Shown: positions 55,104 through 64,000, counted from the stretch's first letter. The stretch: DNA of 64,000 nucleotides from Sellimonas catena (GCF_045063725.1 NZ_CP173695.1), one strand, 5' to 3'. A program made the numbers and translations. Notes: a model not told the origin generated them from the letters alone.

Positions 55104-55976
55104 ATGAGAAAAATGAACGATAGAAACCGTACCTTTCTGCTGATCACGATACCGATTCTGGCACTGTTTATCTGCTTTAATACGGTTCCGCTGATCAGAG
55201 GTGTGTACTACAGTTTTACGAACTTTAAAGGATTTGGAGACTACGATATGGTAGGACTTCGAAACTACATGGATCTGTTTACCGATTCCCGTGTGGGAAG
55301 ATCTTACTGGTTTACCTTCCGGCTTGCAGTCTGCGCAACTATCATCACAAATGTGATCAGCCTGATTCTGGCCCTGGGACTGAACAGTAAAATCCGGGGG
55401 AAAAGCTTTTTCAGAGCTGCCTACTTCCTTCCAAACGTACTGGGAGCACTGGTAGTCGGCTACATTTTCAACTATTTCTTTACATACATCCTTCCGGAAT
55501 TCGGAAAGACGATAGGAAGCGGAGCATTGAGTGGAAGTATGCTTTCCAATGAAAAGACAGCATGGATTGGGGTAGTGGTTGTCTGTGCATGGCAGTCTAT
55601 TGCAATGAATACGATTATTTATATCTCCGGTCTTCAGACCGTGCCGGAAGATGTTTATGAGGCGGGATCTCTCGACGGGGCGACAGGATGGAAGAAATTT
55701 AAACTCCTGACTTTCCCTCTGATTATACCATTTTTTACAATCAATATGGTTCTCTGTGTAAAAAACTTCCTCATGGTATTCGACCAGATCATGGCACTGA
55801 CAAAAGGAGGACCTGCACAGAGTACCGAGTCCATCTCCTACCTGATCTACAATAATGGTATGGCTGGAGGACAGTTCGGATTCCAGAGTGCGAACGCGGT
55901 GATCTTCTTTATTGTGATCGTGGCGATTTCCGTAGCGCAGATGAGCTTTTCATCACGGAAGGAGGAGCAGTTATAA
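55104..55976 (+). CDS. Sugar ABC transporter permease (MsmF-like)
   Basis: This 290-residue permease with six membrane helices belongs to the carbohydrate CUT1 family, with the EAA loop YEAGSLDGATGWKKFKLLTF. The large extracytoplasmic loop and the motif PNVLGALVVGYIFNYFF are family-typical. It overlaps the next permease gene by one base. No ATPase gene follows; CUT1 systems often share an MsmK-type ATPase encoded elsewhere. Confidence 0.92.
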   Translation: MRKMNDRNRTFLLITIPILALFICFNTVPLIRGVYYSFTNFKGFGDYDMVGLRNYMDLFTDSRVGRSYWFTFRLAVCATIITNVISLILALGLNSKIRGKSFFRAAYFLPNVLGALVVGYIFNYFFTYILPEFGKTIGSGALSGSMLSNEKTAWIGVVVVCAWQSIAMNTIIYISGLQTVPEDVYEAGSLDGATGWKKFKLLTFPLIIPFFTINMVLCVKNFLMVFDQIMALTKGGPAQSTESISYLIYNNGMAGGQFGFQSANAVIFFIVIVAISVAQMSFSSRKEEQL

Positions 55977-56818
55977 TGAAAGTAAAAGCAGAACACAAAA
56001 CAAATTGGACCGTAATGATCCTTTTGATCCTTGGACTGATTACGATTGCGTTCCCTCTTTATATGACGATCGTGATTGCGTTCAAACAGCCAAGCGAGAT
56101 GACCAACAGCATTTCCGGTATCTTATCTTTACCGGAAAGCTTCAGTCTCAGCAATTTCAAAGAAGCAATGAAGGTAACGGACTTCTGGAATTCCCTGAGA
56201 AACAGTTTGCTGATTTCCGTGCTGACTGTGGTACTTTCCATTGTGATCCATTCCCTGATGGGATACGCGGTGGGAAGAAATAAAGCACACAGTAAGTTTT
56301 ACAATTTTGTTTATCTGTTTATTGTAAGCGGTATGTTTGTGCCGTTTGCGATCCTGATGATGCCGCTTGCAAAGCAGACGGCTGAGATGGGACTTGGAAA
56401 CTGGGTTGGCGTTATTATTCTTTATGTGGTATTCTATATGCCGATGAATGTTTTACTGTATTCCGGATATCTCACTAATATTCCGATTGCGTTGGAAGAG
56501 GCGGCGCGGGTGGACGGCGCAAGTACATGGAGAACGTACTGGAAAGTCATTTTCCCGATTATGAAGCCGATGCATGCGACGGTAGCTGTTATTACAGCAC
56601 TTTCTGTATGGAATGACGTGATGACGCCGCTTGTTATCATGGCAGGTACAGGGCAGAATACACTGCCGCTGGCACAGCTGAACTTCCAGACTCAGTTCGG
56701 AACCAACTACAACCTGGCATTTGCATCCTATCTTCTGGCATTGATCCCGATCGTGATTTTCTATGTGATCTGCCAGAAACAGATCTTAAATGGTGTTGTG
56801 AACGGTGCAGTAAAATAA
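55976..56818 (+). CDS. Sugar ABC transporter permease (MsmG-like)
   Basis: This 280-residue CUT1 permease has six membrane helices and the EAA loop EEAARVDGASTWRTYWKVIF. It is the partner of the preceding permease; the ATG overlaps the previous stop codon (AATG/TAA arrangement) and AGGAGG lies upstream inside that gene. Confidence 0.92.
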   Translation: MKVKAEHKTNWTVMILLILGLITIAFPLYMTIVIAFKQPSEMTNSISGILSLPESFSLSNFKEAMKVTDFWNSLRNSLLISVLTVVLSIVIHSLMGYAVGRNKAHSKFYNFVYLFIVSGMFVPFAILMMPLAKQTAEMGLGNWVGVIILYVVFYMPMNVLLYSGYLTNIPIALEEAARVDGASTWRTYWKVIFPIMKPMHATVAVITALSVWNDVMTPLVIMAGTGQNTLPLAQLNFQTQFGTNYNLAFASYLLALIPIVIFYVICQKQILNGVVNGAVK

Positions 56819-56843
56819 ATATAAACTGTACAAGGAGAGCAAA

Positions 56844-59039
56844 ATGGGTATTGGATTTGAGAAAGAGAACAGAATTTTTACATTACAGACAGACCATACA
56901 ACATATCAGTTTCAGGTAGACGCATACGGATTTCTGCTTCACCTGTATTACGGAAAGACGATTTACGGCGGAATGGACTATCTTCTGACCTACTACGACA
57001 GAGGATTTTCCGCCAATCCGTATGACGCCGACCAGGATCGAACCTACTCCATGGACGCTCTGCCGCAGGAGTTCCCGACAAGCGGGACGGGGGATTTCCG
57101 GAGTCCGGCTCTTACGATCAAAAACAGCGATGGTACTTACAGCTGCGATCTGCGCTATCAAAGCCATCGGATCACAAAAGGCAAATATGGACTTCCGGGG
57201 CTCCCGGCGGTCTATGCGGCTGAGAACGAGGCGGAGACGCTGGAAATTCTGATGGAGGATGCTGTCACAAAGGTACAGGCAGTGCTTTTGTACGGAGTGT
57301 TTCCGAAATACGACATCATTACGAGAAGTGTCAGAATCATCAATCAGGGGGAAGATACGATTCATATCAGTAAGGCGGCTTCCGCTTGTCTGGATTTCGT
57401 TTCAGGAGACTATGATCTGATCAGCTTCTATGGACGCCATGCCATGGAGCGTAATTTCCAGAGAGTACCGGTAAGCCACGGAAAACAGATTTTACGAAGC
57501 CGGAGAGGAACATCCAGCCATCAGTACAATCCGGCCATGATTCTGGCGGGAAAAGATACGACAGAGGAAGCAGGAGACTGCTATGCCATGGTTTTTGTAT
57601 ACAGCGGCTGCTTCAAGGCGGAGGCAGAGAAAGACCAGTTCAACCAGACGAGAGCGCTGATGGGACTTGCTTCCGAGATGTTTTCCTATCCGCTTGGAAC
57701 GGGAGATAGTTTCGTGATTCCGGAGACGGTAATGACGTATTCGGCAGAAGGACTGTCCGTCCTGTCACACAATCTGCACCGTTGTTTTAGAAACAACCTG
57801 TGCAGGGGCAGATGGAAAGATCAGGTCCGCCCGGTTCTTGTAAACAGCTGGGAAGCGGATTACTTTAATTTTACCGGGGAAAGCCTCCTGAGACTTGGAA
57901 AACACGCGGCAGAACTTGGAATCGAAATGCTTGTTCTGGATGACGGATGGTTTGGCGAGAGAAATGATGATAATACCAGCCTTGGAGACTGGGTGGTCAA
58001 TGAAAAGAAGCTGGGATGTACCATGGGAGAACTGATCGACCGGATTCATGATCTGGGACTGAAGTTCGGACTCTGGATCGAGCCGGAGATGGTTTCCGAA
58101 GACAGCGATCTGTACCGGACACATCCGGACTGGGCACTTCAGATTCCAAAAAGAAATCCGGTGCGGGGAAGAAATCAGCTGGTGCTGGACTTCTCCAGAA
58201 AAGAGATCCGGGATCATGTCTTTGACCAGATCTGCGCGGTTCTGGACCAGGGAAATGTAGAATATATCAAATGGGATATGAACCGAAGCCTTTCTGATAT
58301 TTATTCCTCTGAGACGAAGGAACAGGGAAAGGTGCTTTATGATTATATGCTCGGGGTATACGACTTCCTGGAACGTCTGATCGAGCGGTACCCGGATATG
58401 TTGATTGAGGGGTGCAGTGGCGGTGGCGGACGGTTTGACGCCGGAATGCTTTATTACACGCCGCAGATCTGGTGCAGTGATAATACCGATGCGATCGACC
58501 GGCTGGAAATCCAGTACGGAACATCCTTTATCTATCCGGCATCCTGCGTCGGTTCTCATGTATCCGCGGTTCCAAATCATCAGACCGGACGGATCACTTC
58601 TCTCAATACAAGAGGTGTCGTTGCCATGGCAGGAACTTTTGGATATGAGCTGAATCTGGGACTGTTAACCGAGGAAGAAAAGAAAGAAGTCAAAGAACAG
58701 GTGAAGAAATTCAAACAATATGCTCCGCTTATCCAGAGAGGAGATTACTACCGCCTGTCCAGTCCGCAGAAGGATGAGTTTGGCGCCTGGGCTTTCGTAT
58801 CGGAGGATCAAAGTGAGGCGCTCATCAGTATCGTAATGTTAAAACAGCATGGCAATATGACCGTAAACTATGTAAAAATGCGCGGCCTGATTCCGGATGC
58901 ATTCTATCAGATTGAAGGACATGACCGGATCTACAGCGGGGCTGCATTGATGCAGGCAGGGCTTCCGGTGCCGATTGAGAGCGGAGAGTACCTTGCCTAC
59001 CAGAGATATTTAAGACGTGTAGAACATAAAGGGGCTTAA
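56844..59039 (+). CDS. GH36 alpha-galactosidase
   Basis: The 731-residue protein has the full-length GH36 layout: an N-terminal beta-sandwich, a catalytic barrel and a C-terminal beta domain. The catalytic nucleophile lies in YIKWDMNR (Asp near 478) and the acid/base in WCSDNTDAIDR (Asp near 546); CSGGGGRFD is also conserved. It has no signal peptide and works in the cytoplasm on imported raffinose, melibiose or stachyose, releasing galactose. AAGGAG lies before the ATG. Confidence 0.95.
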   Translation: MGIGFEKENRIFTLQTDHTTYQFQVDAYGFLLHLYYGKTIYGGMDYLLTYYDRGFSANPYDADQDRTYSMDALPQEFPTSGTGDFRSPALTIKNSDGTYSCDLRYQSHRITKGKYGLPGLPAVYAAENEAETLEILMEDAVTKVQAVLLYGVFPKYDIITRSVRIINQGEDTIHISKAASACLDFVSGDYDLISFYGRHAMERNFQRVPVSHGKQILRSRRGTSSHQYNPAMILAGKDTTEEAGDCYAMVFVYSGCFKAEAEKDQFNQTRALMGLASEMFSYPLGTGDSFVIPETVMTYSAEGLSVLSHNLHRCFRNNLCRGRWKDQVRPVLVNSWEADYFNFTGESLLRLGKHAAELGIEMLVLDDGWFGERNDDNTSLGDWVVNEKKLGCTMGELIDRIHDLGLKFGLWIEPEMVSEDSDLYRTHPDWALQIPKRNPVRGRNQLVLDFSRKEIRDHVFDQICAVLDQGNVEYIKWDMNRSLSDIYSSETKEQGKVLYDYMLGVYDFLERLIERYPDMLIEGCSGGGGRFDAGMLYYTPQIWCSDNTDAIDRLEIQYGTSFIYPASCVGSHVSAVPNHQTGRITSLNTRGVVAMAGTFGYELNLGLLTEEEKKEVKEQVKKFKQYAPLIQRGDYYRLSSPQKDEFGAWAFVSEDQSEALISIVMLKQHGNMTVNYVKMRGLIPDAFYQIEGHDRIYSGAALMQAGLPVPIESGEYLAYQRYLRRVEHKGA

Positions 59040-59044
59040 GAACA

Positions 59045-60889
59045 TTGGGAAGAGCAAAGAAAAGTGATAAAGAATTTCAGGCACGCATGGAGAAGCATCA
59101 GGACGAGCTGAAATGGCTTTATATGGAGCTGTATCAGAATGAAGACATGTATGCGGAACTGTGCAGCCAGATGTATCAATACTATACAGAAAGAAAAGCC
59201 GCGTTGAAAAAGCGGGATCGTGAGAGAGAAGCACATCCGGACTGGTACCGCAGGAAGGGTATGCTTGGCATGATGCTCTACATCGATAATTTTGCCGGTA
59301 ATCTGAAGGGAGTGCAGAAAAAGCTCGATTATATTAAAGAGAGCAATGTCTCCTTTATTCACCTGATGCCGTTTCTCGATACCGTAAAAGGAAAATCAGA
59401 CGGCGGATATGCGGTGGCAGACTTCCGGAAGGTCCGCCCGGATCTGGGAACCATGGATGATCTGGCAAGACTTGCCGCCAAATGCCATAACATGGGAATC
59501 GATGTGTGCATGGATTTCGTCATGAACCATACATCCGAGGAACATGAATGGGCTGTCCGCGCAAGAAACGGCGAAGGCGAGTATATGAGCCGGTATTTCT
59601 TCTACGACAATGCCTGGATTCCGGAACAGTTTGAAAAGACCGTGCCGCAGGTATTCCCGACGACGGCGCTGGGGAATTTTACCTGGATTCCGGAGATCGG
59701 ACACTATGTGATGACGACCTTCTATCCATATCAGTGGGATTTAAATTACGGAAATCCAAGGGTATTTAACGAAATGATGTATAATTTCCTCTTCTTTGCC
59801 AACCAGGGAATGGACATCATCCGGATTGACGCGGTTCCATATATCTGGAAAGAGATGGGCACATCCTGCCGGAATTTAAAACAGGTACATACCATTGTCC
59901 GGATGATGCGCATGATCGGAGAAATCGTCTGCCCGGCGGTGGCACTGCTTGGAGAAGTGGTCATGGAACCGGAAAAAGTCGTACCATACTTCGGAACCGT
60001 GGACAAACCGGAATGCCATATGCTTTACAACGTGACGACCATGGCAACCACCTGGCACACCGTGGCTGTACACGACATCAGACTGCTGAAAAAGCAGCTT
60101 GACATTGTAAACCGCCTTCCAAAGGAATATACCTTCCTGAATTATCTCCGGTGCCACGACGACATCGGATGGGGCCTGGACTACGACACACTGAAACAAT
60201 GGCAGATGGAGGAAATTCCACACAAACAGTACCTGAACGATTACTTCACCGGAAAGTATCCGGGAAGCGAAAGCAGAGGAGAACTCTACAACGATGACCC
60301 CGTGACAAAAGACGCCAGATTCTGCGGAACAACCGCATCAATGTGCGGCATCGAAAGCGCCGGTTTTGAACAGGATAAAGAAAAAATGGAAAAAGCCGTC
60401 CGCAAAGATCTCATGCTCCACGCCTACATGTTCATGCAGGCCGGCATCCCGATGATCTACAGCGGAGACGAAATCGGGCAGGTCAACGACTACACCTATA
60501 AAGAAGACGAAGAGAAAAAAACGGACTCCCGGTACATCCACAGAGGCACCTTCAAATGGGACCTCGCAAAAAACAGGGATGACCAGAACACCGTAGAAGG
60601 ACAAATCTTCCAGACCCTCTCCTACATGGAAAAAATAAGAGCACAGGAAGATATCCTCGGACCGGAAGCAGCAGTCACCACCTGGGACACCGGAGACCAG
60701 GAAGTCCTCGGAATCATCCGGAAACACAACGGAAAAAGTCTCACAGGCCTTTTCAACTTTAACAATTGTAAAAAACAGTTAACACTTCCGGAAGAAGGGA
60801 TCTACCACGAACTCTTCACAGGCGAAATCCTGGAAAACGGCACAATTACACTGCCCGAATACGGATTCACATGGTGCATAAAACAATAG
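59045..60889 (+). CDS. GH13 amylosucrase/sucrose-hydrolase type enzyme
   Basis: The 614-residue alpha-amylase-family protein has an N-terminal helical domain (about 1-90) like amylosucrase and a catalytic barrel. The nucleophile is in IIRIDAVPY (Asp near 262), the acid/base in LLGEVV (Glu near 304) and the transition-state stabiliser in RCHDDIGWG (Asp near 372). MNHTSEEHEWAVRAR is another family marker. It would split the sucrose released by the alpha-galactosidase, or transfer its glucosyl unit to glucan. The start is a TTG five bases after the previous stop; AAGGGG lies upstream. The next ATG is at about 59087. Confidence 0.88.
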   Translation: MGRAKKSDKEFQARMEKHQDELKWLYMELYQNEDMYAELCSQMYQYYTERKAALKKRDREREAHPDWYRRKGMLGMMLYIDNFAGNLKGVQKKLDYIKESNVSFIHLMPFLDTVKGKSDGGYAVADFRKVRPDLGTMDDLARLAAKCHNMGIDVCMDFVMNHTSEEHEWAVRARNGEGEYMSRYFFYDNAWIPEQFEKTVPQVFPTTALGNFTWIPEIGHYVMTTFYPYQWDLNYGNPRVFNEMMYNFLFFANQGMDIIRIDAVPYIWKEMGTSCRNLKQVHTIVRMMRMIGEIVCPAVALLGEVVMEPEKVVPYFGTVDKPECHMLYNVTTMATTWHTVAVHDIRLLKKQLDIVNRLPKEYTFLNYLRCHDDIGWGLDYDTLKQWQMEEIPHKQYLNDYFTGKYPGSESRGELYNDDPVTKDARFCGTTASMCGIESAGFEQDKEKMEKAVRKDLMLHAYMFMQAGIPMIYSGDEIGQVNDYTYKEDEEKKTDSRYIHRGTFKWDLAKNRDDQNTVEGQIFQTLSYMEKIRAQEDILGPEAAVTTWDTGDQEVLGIIRKHNGKSLTGLFNFNNCKKQLTLPEEGIYHELFTGEILENGTITLPEYGFTWCIKQ

Positions 60890-60900
60890 ATTTTATTTTT

Positions 60901-60934
60901 GGGGACGTGTTCCGATGCATCGGAACACGTCCCC
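60901..60934. repeat. 34-bp hairpin repeat, copy 2 (perfect palindrome)
   Basis: The 13-bp arms are identical to those at 34794. Here the centre (GATGCATC) is also self-complementary, so all 34 bases are palindromic. It sits just after the raffinose operon and may end it. The stretch 60935-61046 holds nothing else. Confidence 0.85.
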
Positions 60935-61046
60935 AATGGAAAAAGTGTGACAAATATGAGGTGAATATTGCAAATGTTGAGATTCTGTTACGTCTGGGCG
61001 TAATGGAATTTTTTTAGTGTTTGTGTGTTACACACCGTTGTCCGGG

Positions 61047-61793
61047 TTACAGGAATCCGCCGTCGAACCCGATGATCTGTCCGGTCATGTAGGCGGGTGC
61101 GTTGAGGGTGTTCCAGATCATCCGGGCTGCTTCTTCGGGTGAGGCGAAGTAGCCGGCCGGGATCTCCTCTGCGAGGGCGCGTCGTTCTTCGGCATCGAGC
61201 ATCCGGTTCATGTCGGTGTCAATGACGCCGAAAGCGATGGCGTTGACCTGGATATTGCTTGGAGCGAGTTCTTTGGCGAGGGCCTGGGTCAGTCCCTGGA
61301 TGCCGGCTTTGGATGCGGAGTAGGCTGCTTCGCAGGATGCGCCGCTTCGTCCCCACATGGAGGAGACGTTGAGTATTTTTCCGGATTTTTTGGACACCAT
61401 ATGAGGGATGGCTTCCCGGCAGCAGTAAAAGGCGGAGGAGAGGTTGGTGGCGATCAGGCGGCTCCACTCCTCATCGGTCATGTCGCTCAGAAGGCCGATG
61501 TGGGAAATGCCTGCATTGTTGATCAGGATGTCGAGTCCTCCGTCTGTATGTTCGGAACTGGCAATCGTTGCGAAGATTTTACGGACCTGGTCAGGGTTGC
61601 CGACATCCCCCGGGCAGAGTTCGCAGGAGCCGCCTGGAATCGAGAGAATTTCCCGGCGGACTTCCTCCAGTGCTTCTATATGATGTGCGCTGTTTAAGAA
61701 AATATGAAAACCGTGTCCGGCAAGGAGAAGGGCGCATGCCCGTCCGATGCCTCTGGAAGCTCCGGTAATCAGTACACCTGATTTTTGATTCAT
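61047..61793 (-). CDS. Short-chain dehydrogenase/reductase (FabG-like)
   Basis: This 248-residue SDR has the cofactor motif TGASRGIGRACA, the NNAG motif (ILINNAGISH), the catalytic serine in LNVSSMWG and the YSASK catalytic pair. It probably uses NADP(H), given the arginine after the glycine motif. It could be a 3-oxoacyl-ACP reductase paralogue, but no fatty acid genes are adjacent. The start at 61793 follows AAGGGGAT on the minus strand; the upstream in-frame ATG runs into the repeat region. Confidence 0.9.
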   Translation of the reverse strand: MNQKSGVLITGASRGIGRACALLLAGHGFHIFLNSAHHIEALEEVRREILSIPGGSCELCPGDVGNPDQVRKIFATIASSEHTDGGLDILINNAGISHIGLLSDMTDEEWSRLIATNLSSAFYCCREAIPHMVSKKSGKILNVSSMWGRSGASCEAAYSASKAGIQGLTQALAKELAPSNIQVNAIAFGVIDTDMNRMLDAEERRALAEEIPAGYFASPEEAARMIWNTLNAPAYMTGQIIGFDGGFL

Positions 61794-61823
61794 CTTAGAT
61801 ATCCCCTTTTTGAACATTTTTTG

Positions 61824-61855
61824 CATATATGTTGACATTACATATATGTTGACAT
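61824..61855. repeat. 15-bp direct repeat with 17-bp period in a divergent intergenic region
   Basis: CATATATGTTGACAT occurs at 61824-61838 and 61841-61855. Each unit contains TTGACA and one half of ACATATATGT, so the pair may be both promoter and operator. Confidence 0.7.
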
Positions 61856-61963
61856 CATCCAGTATACGTCAGAAGTGACATGTATGAAAGAAAAAACTTG
61901 ATTTTATTTTTCAAAGTGGTAACCTTAAAGTGTAAATGCAAACAGTTGGAAAGGAAATCAAAT

Positions 61964-62509
61964 ATGATGATAGACCGGGCAATCGAATTTGCGACAAAGG
62001 CACACGAAGGACAGTTTCGAAAAGGGACCAGGCGTCCTTATATCATTCATCCGATTGAAGTGGGAGATATCGTCTCGACGATGACAACCGATGAAGAGGT
62101 GATCAGCGCGGCGATTCTGCACGATACGATCGAGGACTGCAAGGGGGTGACGCGGGAGGTCCTTGCGGAGAATTTTTCGGAGCGTGTTGCATCGCTGGTT
62201 GCCCAGGAGAGCGAGGACAAATCCAAATCATGGATGGAGAGGAAAGGTTCGACCATCGAGCGGATCCGGACGGCGTCTTTTGAGGTGCAGATGATCGGGC
62301 TTGCGGACAAGCTTTCCAATATGCGGGATATTGACCGTGACTATCCGGTGGTCGGCGAAGACTTGTGGAACCGTTTCCGTATGAAGGATAAAAAAACAAT
62401 TGGCTGGTATTACAGGGGAATTCAGGAGGCACTGCGGGAGAGATTTGCCAGAGTGCCGGCGTATGAAGAGTACTGCCATCTGGTGGACCGCCATTTTGGC
62501 GGGAACTGA
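61964..62509 (+). CDS. HD-domain hydrolase (SpoT/MESH1-like)
   Basis: The 181-residue protein consists of one HD domain with FRKGTRRPYIIHPIEVGDIV, ILHDTIEDCKG (the HD pair near residue 52) and ADKLSNMRDI, the manganese-binding signature of (p)ppGpp hydrolases. No synthetase or TGS/ACT domain is present, so it is a stand-alone small alarmone hydrolase candidate. ATG 61964 follows GGAAAGGAA. It is divergent from the SDR gene. Confidence 0.85.
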   Translation: MMIDRAIEFATKAHEGQFRKGTRRPYIIHPIEVGDIVSTMTTDEEVISAAILHDTIEDCKGVTREVLAENFSERVASLVAQESEDKSKSWMERKGSTIERIRTASFEVQMIGLADKLSNMRDIDRDYPVVGEDLWNRFRMKDKKTIGWYYRGIQEALRERFARVPAYEEYCHLVDRHFGGN

Positions 62510-62528
62510 CAGAAAATGTGATAGATCA

Positions 62529-62595
62529 AAAAACAGCAGGTGAAGAAGTGGTATGATGCCCAGGCAGGACATTCACTTCCGCACCTGCTGTTTTC
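62529..62595. terminator. Long bidirectional terminator hairpin
   Basis: AAAACAGCAGGTG pairs with CACCTGCTGTTTT (13 bp), with an inner GAAGTG/CACTTC stem. It separates the convergent HD and MATE genes. Confidence 0.8.
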
Positions 62596-62613
62596 TTCCC
62601 TGAATATGTTATG

Positions 62614-63960
62614 TTACTGCGCTGCAGGCCGAAATGCCATCTTTTTAAAGGCTGCCGTAAGGACAAGCCCTTTGAAAATACTGGAAATCGTAATACTCCA
62701 CCAGATTCCGTTCAGTCCGAGCGGCGTAGAGATCAAAAGCAGGGCAAGAGGAATTCTTGCTGTCGTAAGCGTGATGCTGACGACAGACGGAGGAAGTGTC
62801 CGCCCAAGCCCGGAAAATGCTCCGGCGGTCGTGATTTCCATACACATGAACAGCTGTGAGACCCCGAGGATCTGCAGGTAAGCCACTCCCATCGGGAGGA
62901 CGTTCGCCTCCGGAATGAAAATCCGGAAAATCGGCGCCGGAAAGACGATCAGGACGATCGTACAGAAGACACCCCACAGCAGGACGACCACCATGGAGCA
63001 ACGGTAGCCTTTCTTTGCCCTTGCAGCATTGCCTGCGCCGAAATTCTGGGCGATAAAAGAATTGACCGCAGCGGCGAATCCATCCGACGTCATCCAGGAA
63101 ATAGACTCGATCTGAGAGCCGACTTTCTGGACAGCCACGGCTGAATCTCCGAATCCGGCAACAATCCGGGCGATTACCATGGAAATGCCGGTGAAAATCA
63201 TGCTCTGGACAGAAGAAGGCAGTCCGATACGGATCAGCTCTTTTAGCACAGAAAGCTGAGGCTTTGTAAAAAAGTGAAGATTCATAAAAATATCCGGCTC
63301 TTTACGGACTGAAAGCAGGAAAACGACGGTGACCACAGCCTGGGCAAATACTGTGGCAATTGCAGCACCTGCCACATCAAGTTTCGGAAACGGACCGATG
63401 CCGAAGATCAGAACCGGATCCAGAACGATGTTGATGATAAGACCGGCAGCGGTTGCGAGAAAGGAAGTACGGCTGTTGCCCATGGCAGTCAGAATTCCTG
63501 TAAAAACCTGATTTAAAAAGGAAAAAACGACAAGCCCGCAGGTGATGGCAAGATAAATTTCTGCATTCTGAATGACTGCCGGAGAATTCAGCCGGAAAAA
63601 TCCGATCAGCGGCTTTTGAAAAAGAAGGCAGATGATGCCGTAGGCAAGTCCGAGAATCAGGGAAAGCTGGATCGCATTCCGGGCATAGCCGCATGCCTCG
63701 GTCCGTTCGCCGGCGCCAAGAGAATGTCCGACCTTGACCTGTCCGCCCATTTTTGCAAGTACAGTGATTCCATTCGCAAACCACATGTACATGCCGGCAG
63801 CCCCGACAGATGCGACCGCGTCACTGCTGATTCTTCCGATCCAGATCATATCGGTGAGATTGTATGCCATCTGGACAAGAGATGTCGCCATAATCGGGAG
63901 AGCAAGTCTGGTCAGTGACGGGAAAACCGGTCCGTTCAGTAAATCAATCTTTTGTCTCAT
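62614..63960 (-). CDS. MATE family efflux transporter
   Basis: The 448-residue protein has twelve predicted membrane helices in two homologous halves, with family motifs LALPIMATSLVQMAYNLTDM at the start, VGHSLGAGERTEACGYARNA and the second-half equivalent FIAQNFGAGNAARAKKGYRC. It would export cationic compounds using sodium or protons. ATG 63960 follows GGGGGA on the minus strand. The gene is complete, and its upstream region is cut by the window end. Confidence 0.93.
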   Translation of the reverse strand: MRQKIDLLNGPVFPSLTRLALPIMATSLVQMAYNLTDMIWIGRISSDAVASVGAAGMYMWFANGITVLAKMGGQVKVGHSLGAGERTEACGYARNAIQLSLILGLAYGIICLLFQKPLIGFFRLNSPAVIQNAEIYLAITCGLVVFSFLNQVFTGILTAMGNSRTSFLATAAGLIINIVLDPVLIFGIGPFPKLDVAGAAIATVFAQAVVTVVFLLSVRKEPDIFMNLHFFTKPQLSVLKELIRIGLPSSVQSMIFTGISMVIARIVAGFGDSAVAVQKVGSQIESISWMTSDGFAAAVNSFIAQNFGAGNAARAKKGYRCSMVVVLLWGVFCTIVLIVFPAPIFRIFIPEANVLPMGVAYLQILGVSQLFMCMEITTAGAFSGLGRTLPPSVVSITLTTARIPLALLLISTPLGLNGIWWSITISSIFKGLVLTAAFKKMAFRPAAQ

Positions 63961-64000
63961 TTGTAATCCCCCATTTGTAAAAGCTTTATTGCAATCAGGC

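Overview
The window reads as chromosomal DNA of a gut Firmicute of the class Clostridia, most likely family Lachnospiraceae. The grounds are the 16S sequence type, strong AGGAGG ribosome-binding sites, 17-bp-spaced sigma-A promoters, a 16S-5S-23S rRNA operon, and gene families typical of that family (DUF3793, a PurO-type IMP cyclohydrolase beside a stand-alone AICAR formyltransferase, an Msm-type raffinose locus). Assignment to family is inference from sequence memory, not a search.

Layout. 1-3.9 kb: the 3' end of a sensor kinase, then an ABC ATPase and FtsX-type permease (envelope or antimicrobial-peptide module). 4.0-7.1 kb: an unknown gene, a strong promoter driving a ~300-nt structured transcript without a good ORF (candidate ncRNA), and an IS91-like element with a 58-aa acidic companion. 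7.2-10.1 kb: XpaC-like/TelA pair and a DUF2798 membrane protein. 10.4-16.1 kb: rRNA operon with two promoters, order 16S-5S-23S, then tRNA-Trp. 16.1-23.4 kb: a decayed accessory island behind the tRNA, holding a broken IS66, an intact-looking AbiE-type toxin-antitoxin pair, an XRE regulator, a broken RhuM/Fic gene, a TetR gene with an internal deletion, and TnpB debris. 23.4-29.4 kb: rhodanese gene divergent from a molybdenum cofactor and molybdate uptake operon (Mo-pterin-binding protein, MoaC, MoaA, MOSC-Mog fusion, ModA, ModB, ModE-like) that lacks ModC. 29.4-34.8 kb: PfkB kinase, sorbose/polyol-phosphate dehydrogenase, DeoR regulator and MtlA-type PTS. 34.9-40.1 kb: housekeeping genes (FMN alpha-hydroxy-acid oxidase family, ArsC/Spx, GreA, ferritin-like, PurO and PurH formyltransferase, HAD). 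40.4-49.8 kb: an oligopeptide ABC transporter operon with its own M3 peptidase. 49.9-51.0 kb: flavodoxin and DUF3793 behind metalloregulator-like operators. 51.3-60.9 kb: glmM, then AraC divergent from a raffinose operon (binding protein, two permeases, GH36 alpha-galactosidase, GH13 amylosucrase-type enzyme). 61-64 kb: SDR, HD hydrolase and MATE transporter.

Most striking system: in the oligopeptide transporter, the second permease (43590-45347) carries seven RCC1-like repeats, enough for a whole beta-propeller, inserted in its first extracytoplasmic loop. Its partner ATPase (46341-47813) carries a ~150-residue charged, coiled-coil-like insertion between Walker A and the Q-loop. The transporter therefore has an extra domain on each face of the membrane, followed by a 69-aa single-pass protein and an oligoendopeptidase.

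Other signals: the candidate ncRNA at 5214-5520; a 128-bp hairpin-rich repeat present twice (29446 and 36863) with differences almost confined to a loop; a 34-bp palindromic hairpin present twice (34794 and 60901); and several clean operators.
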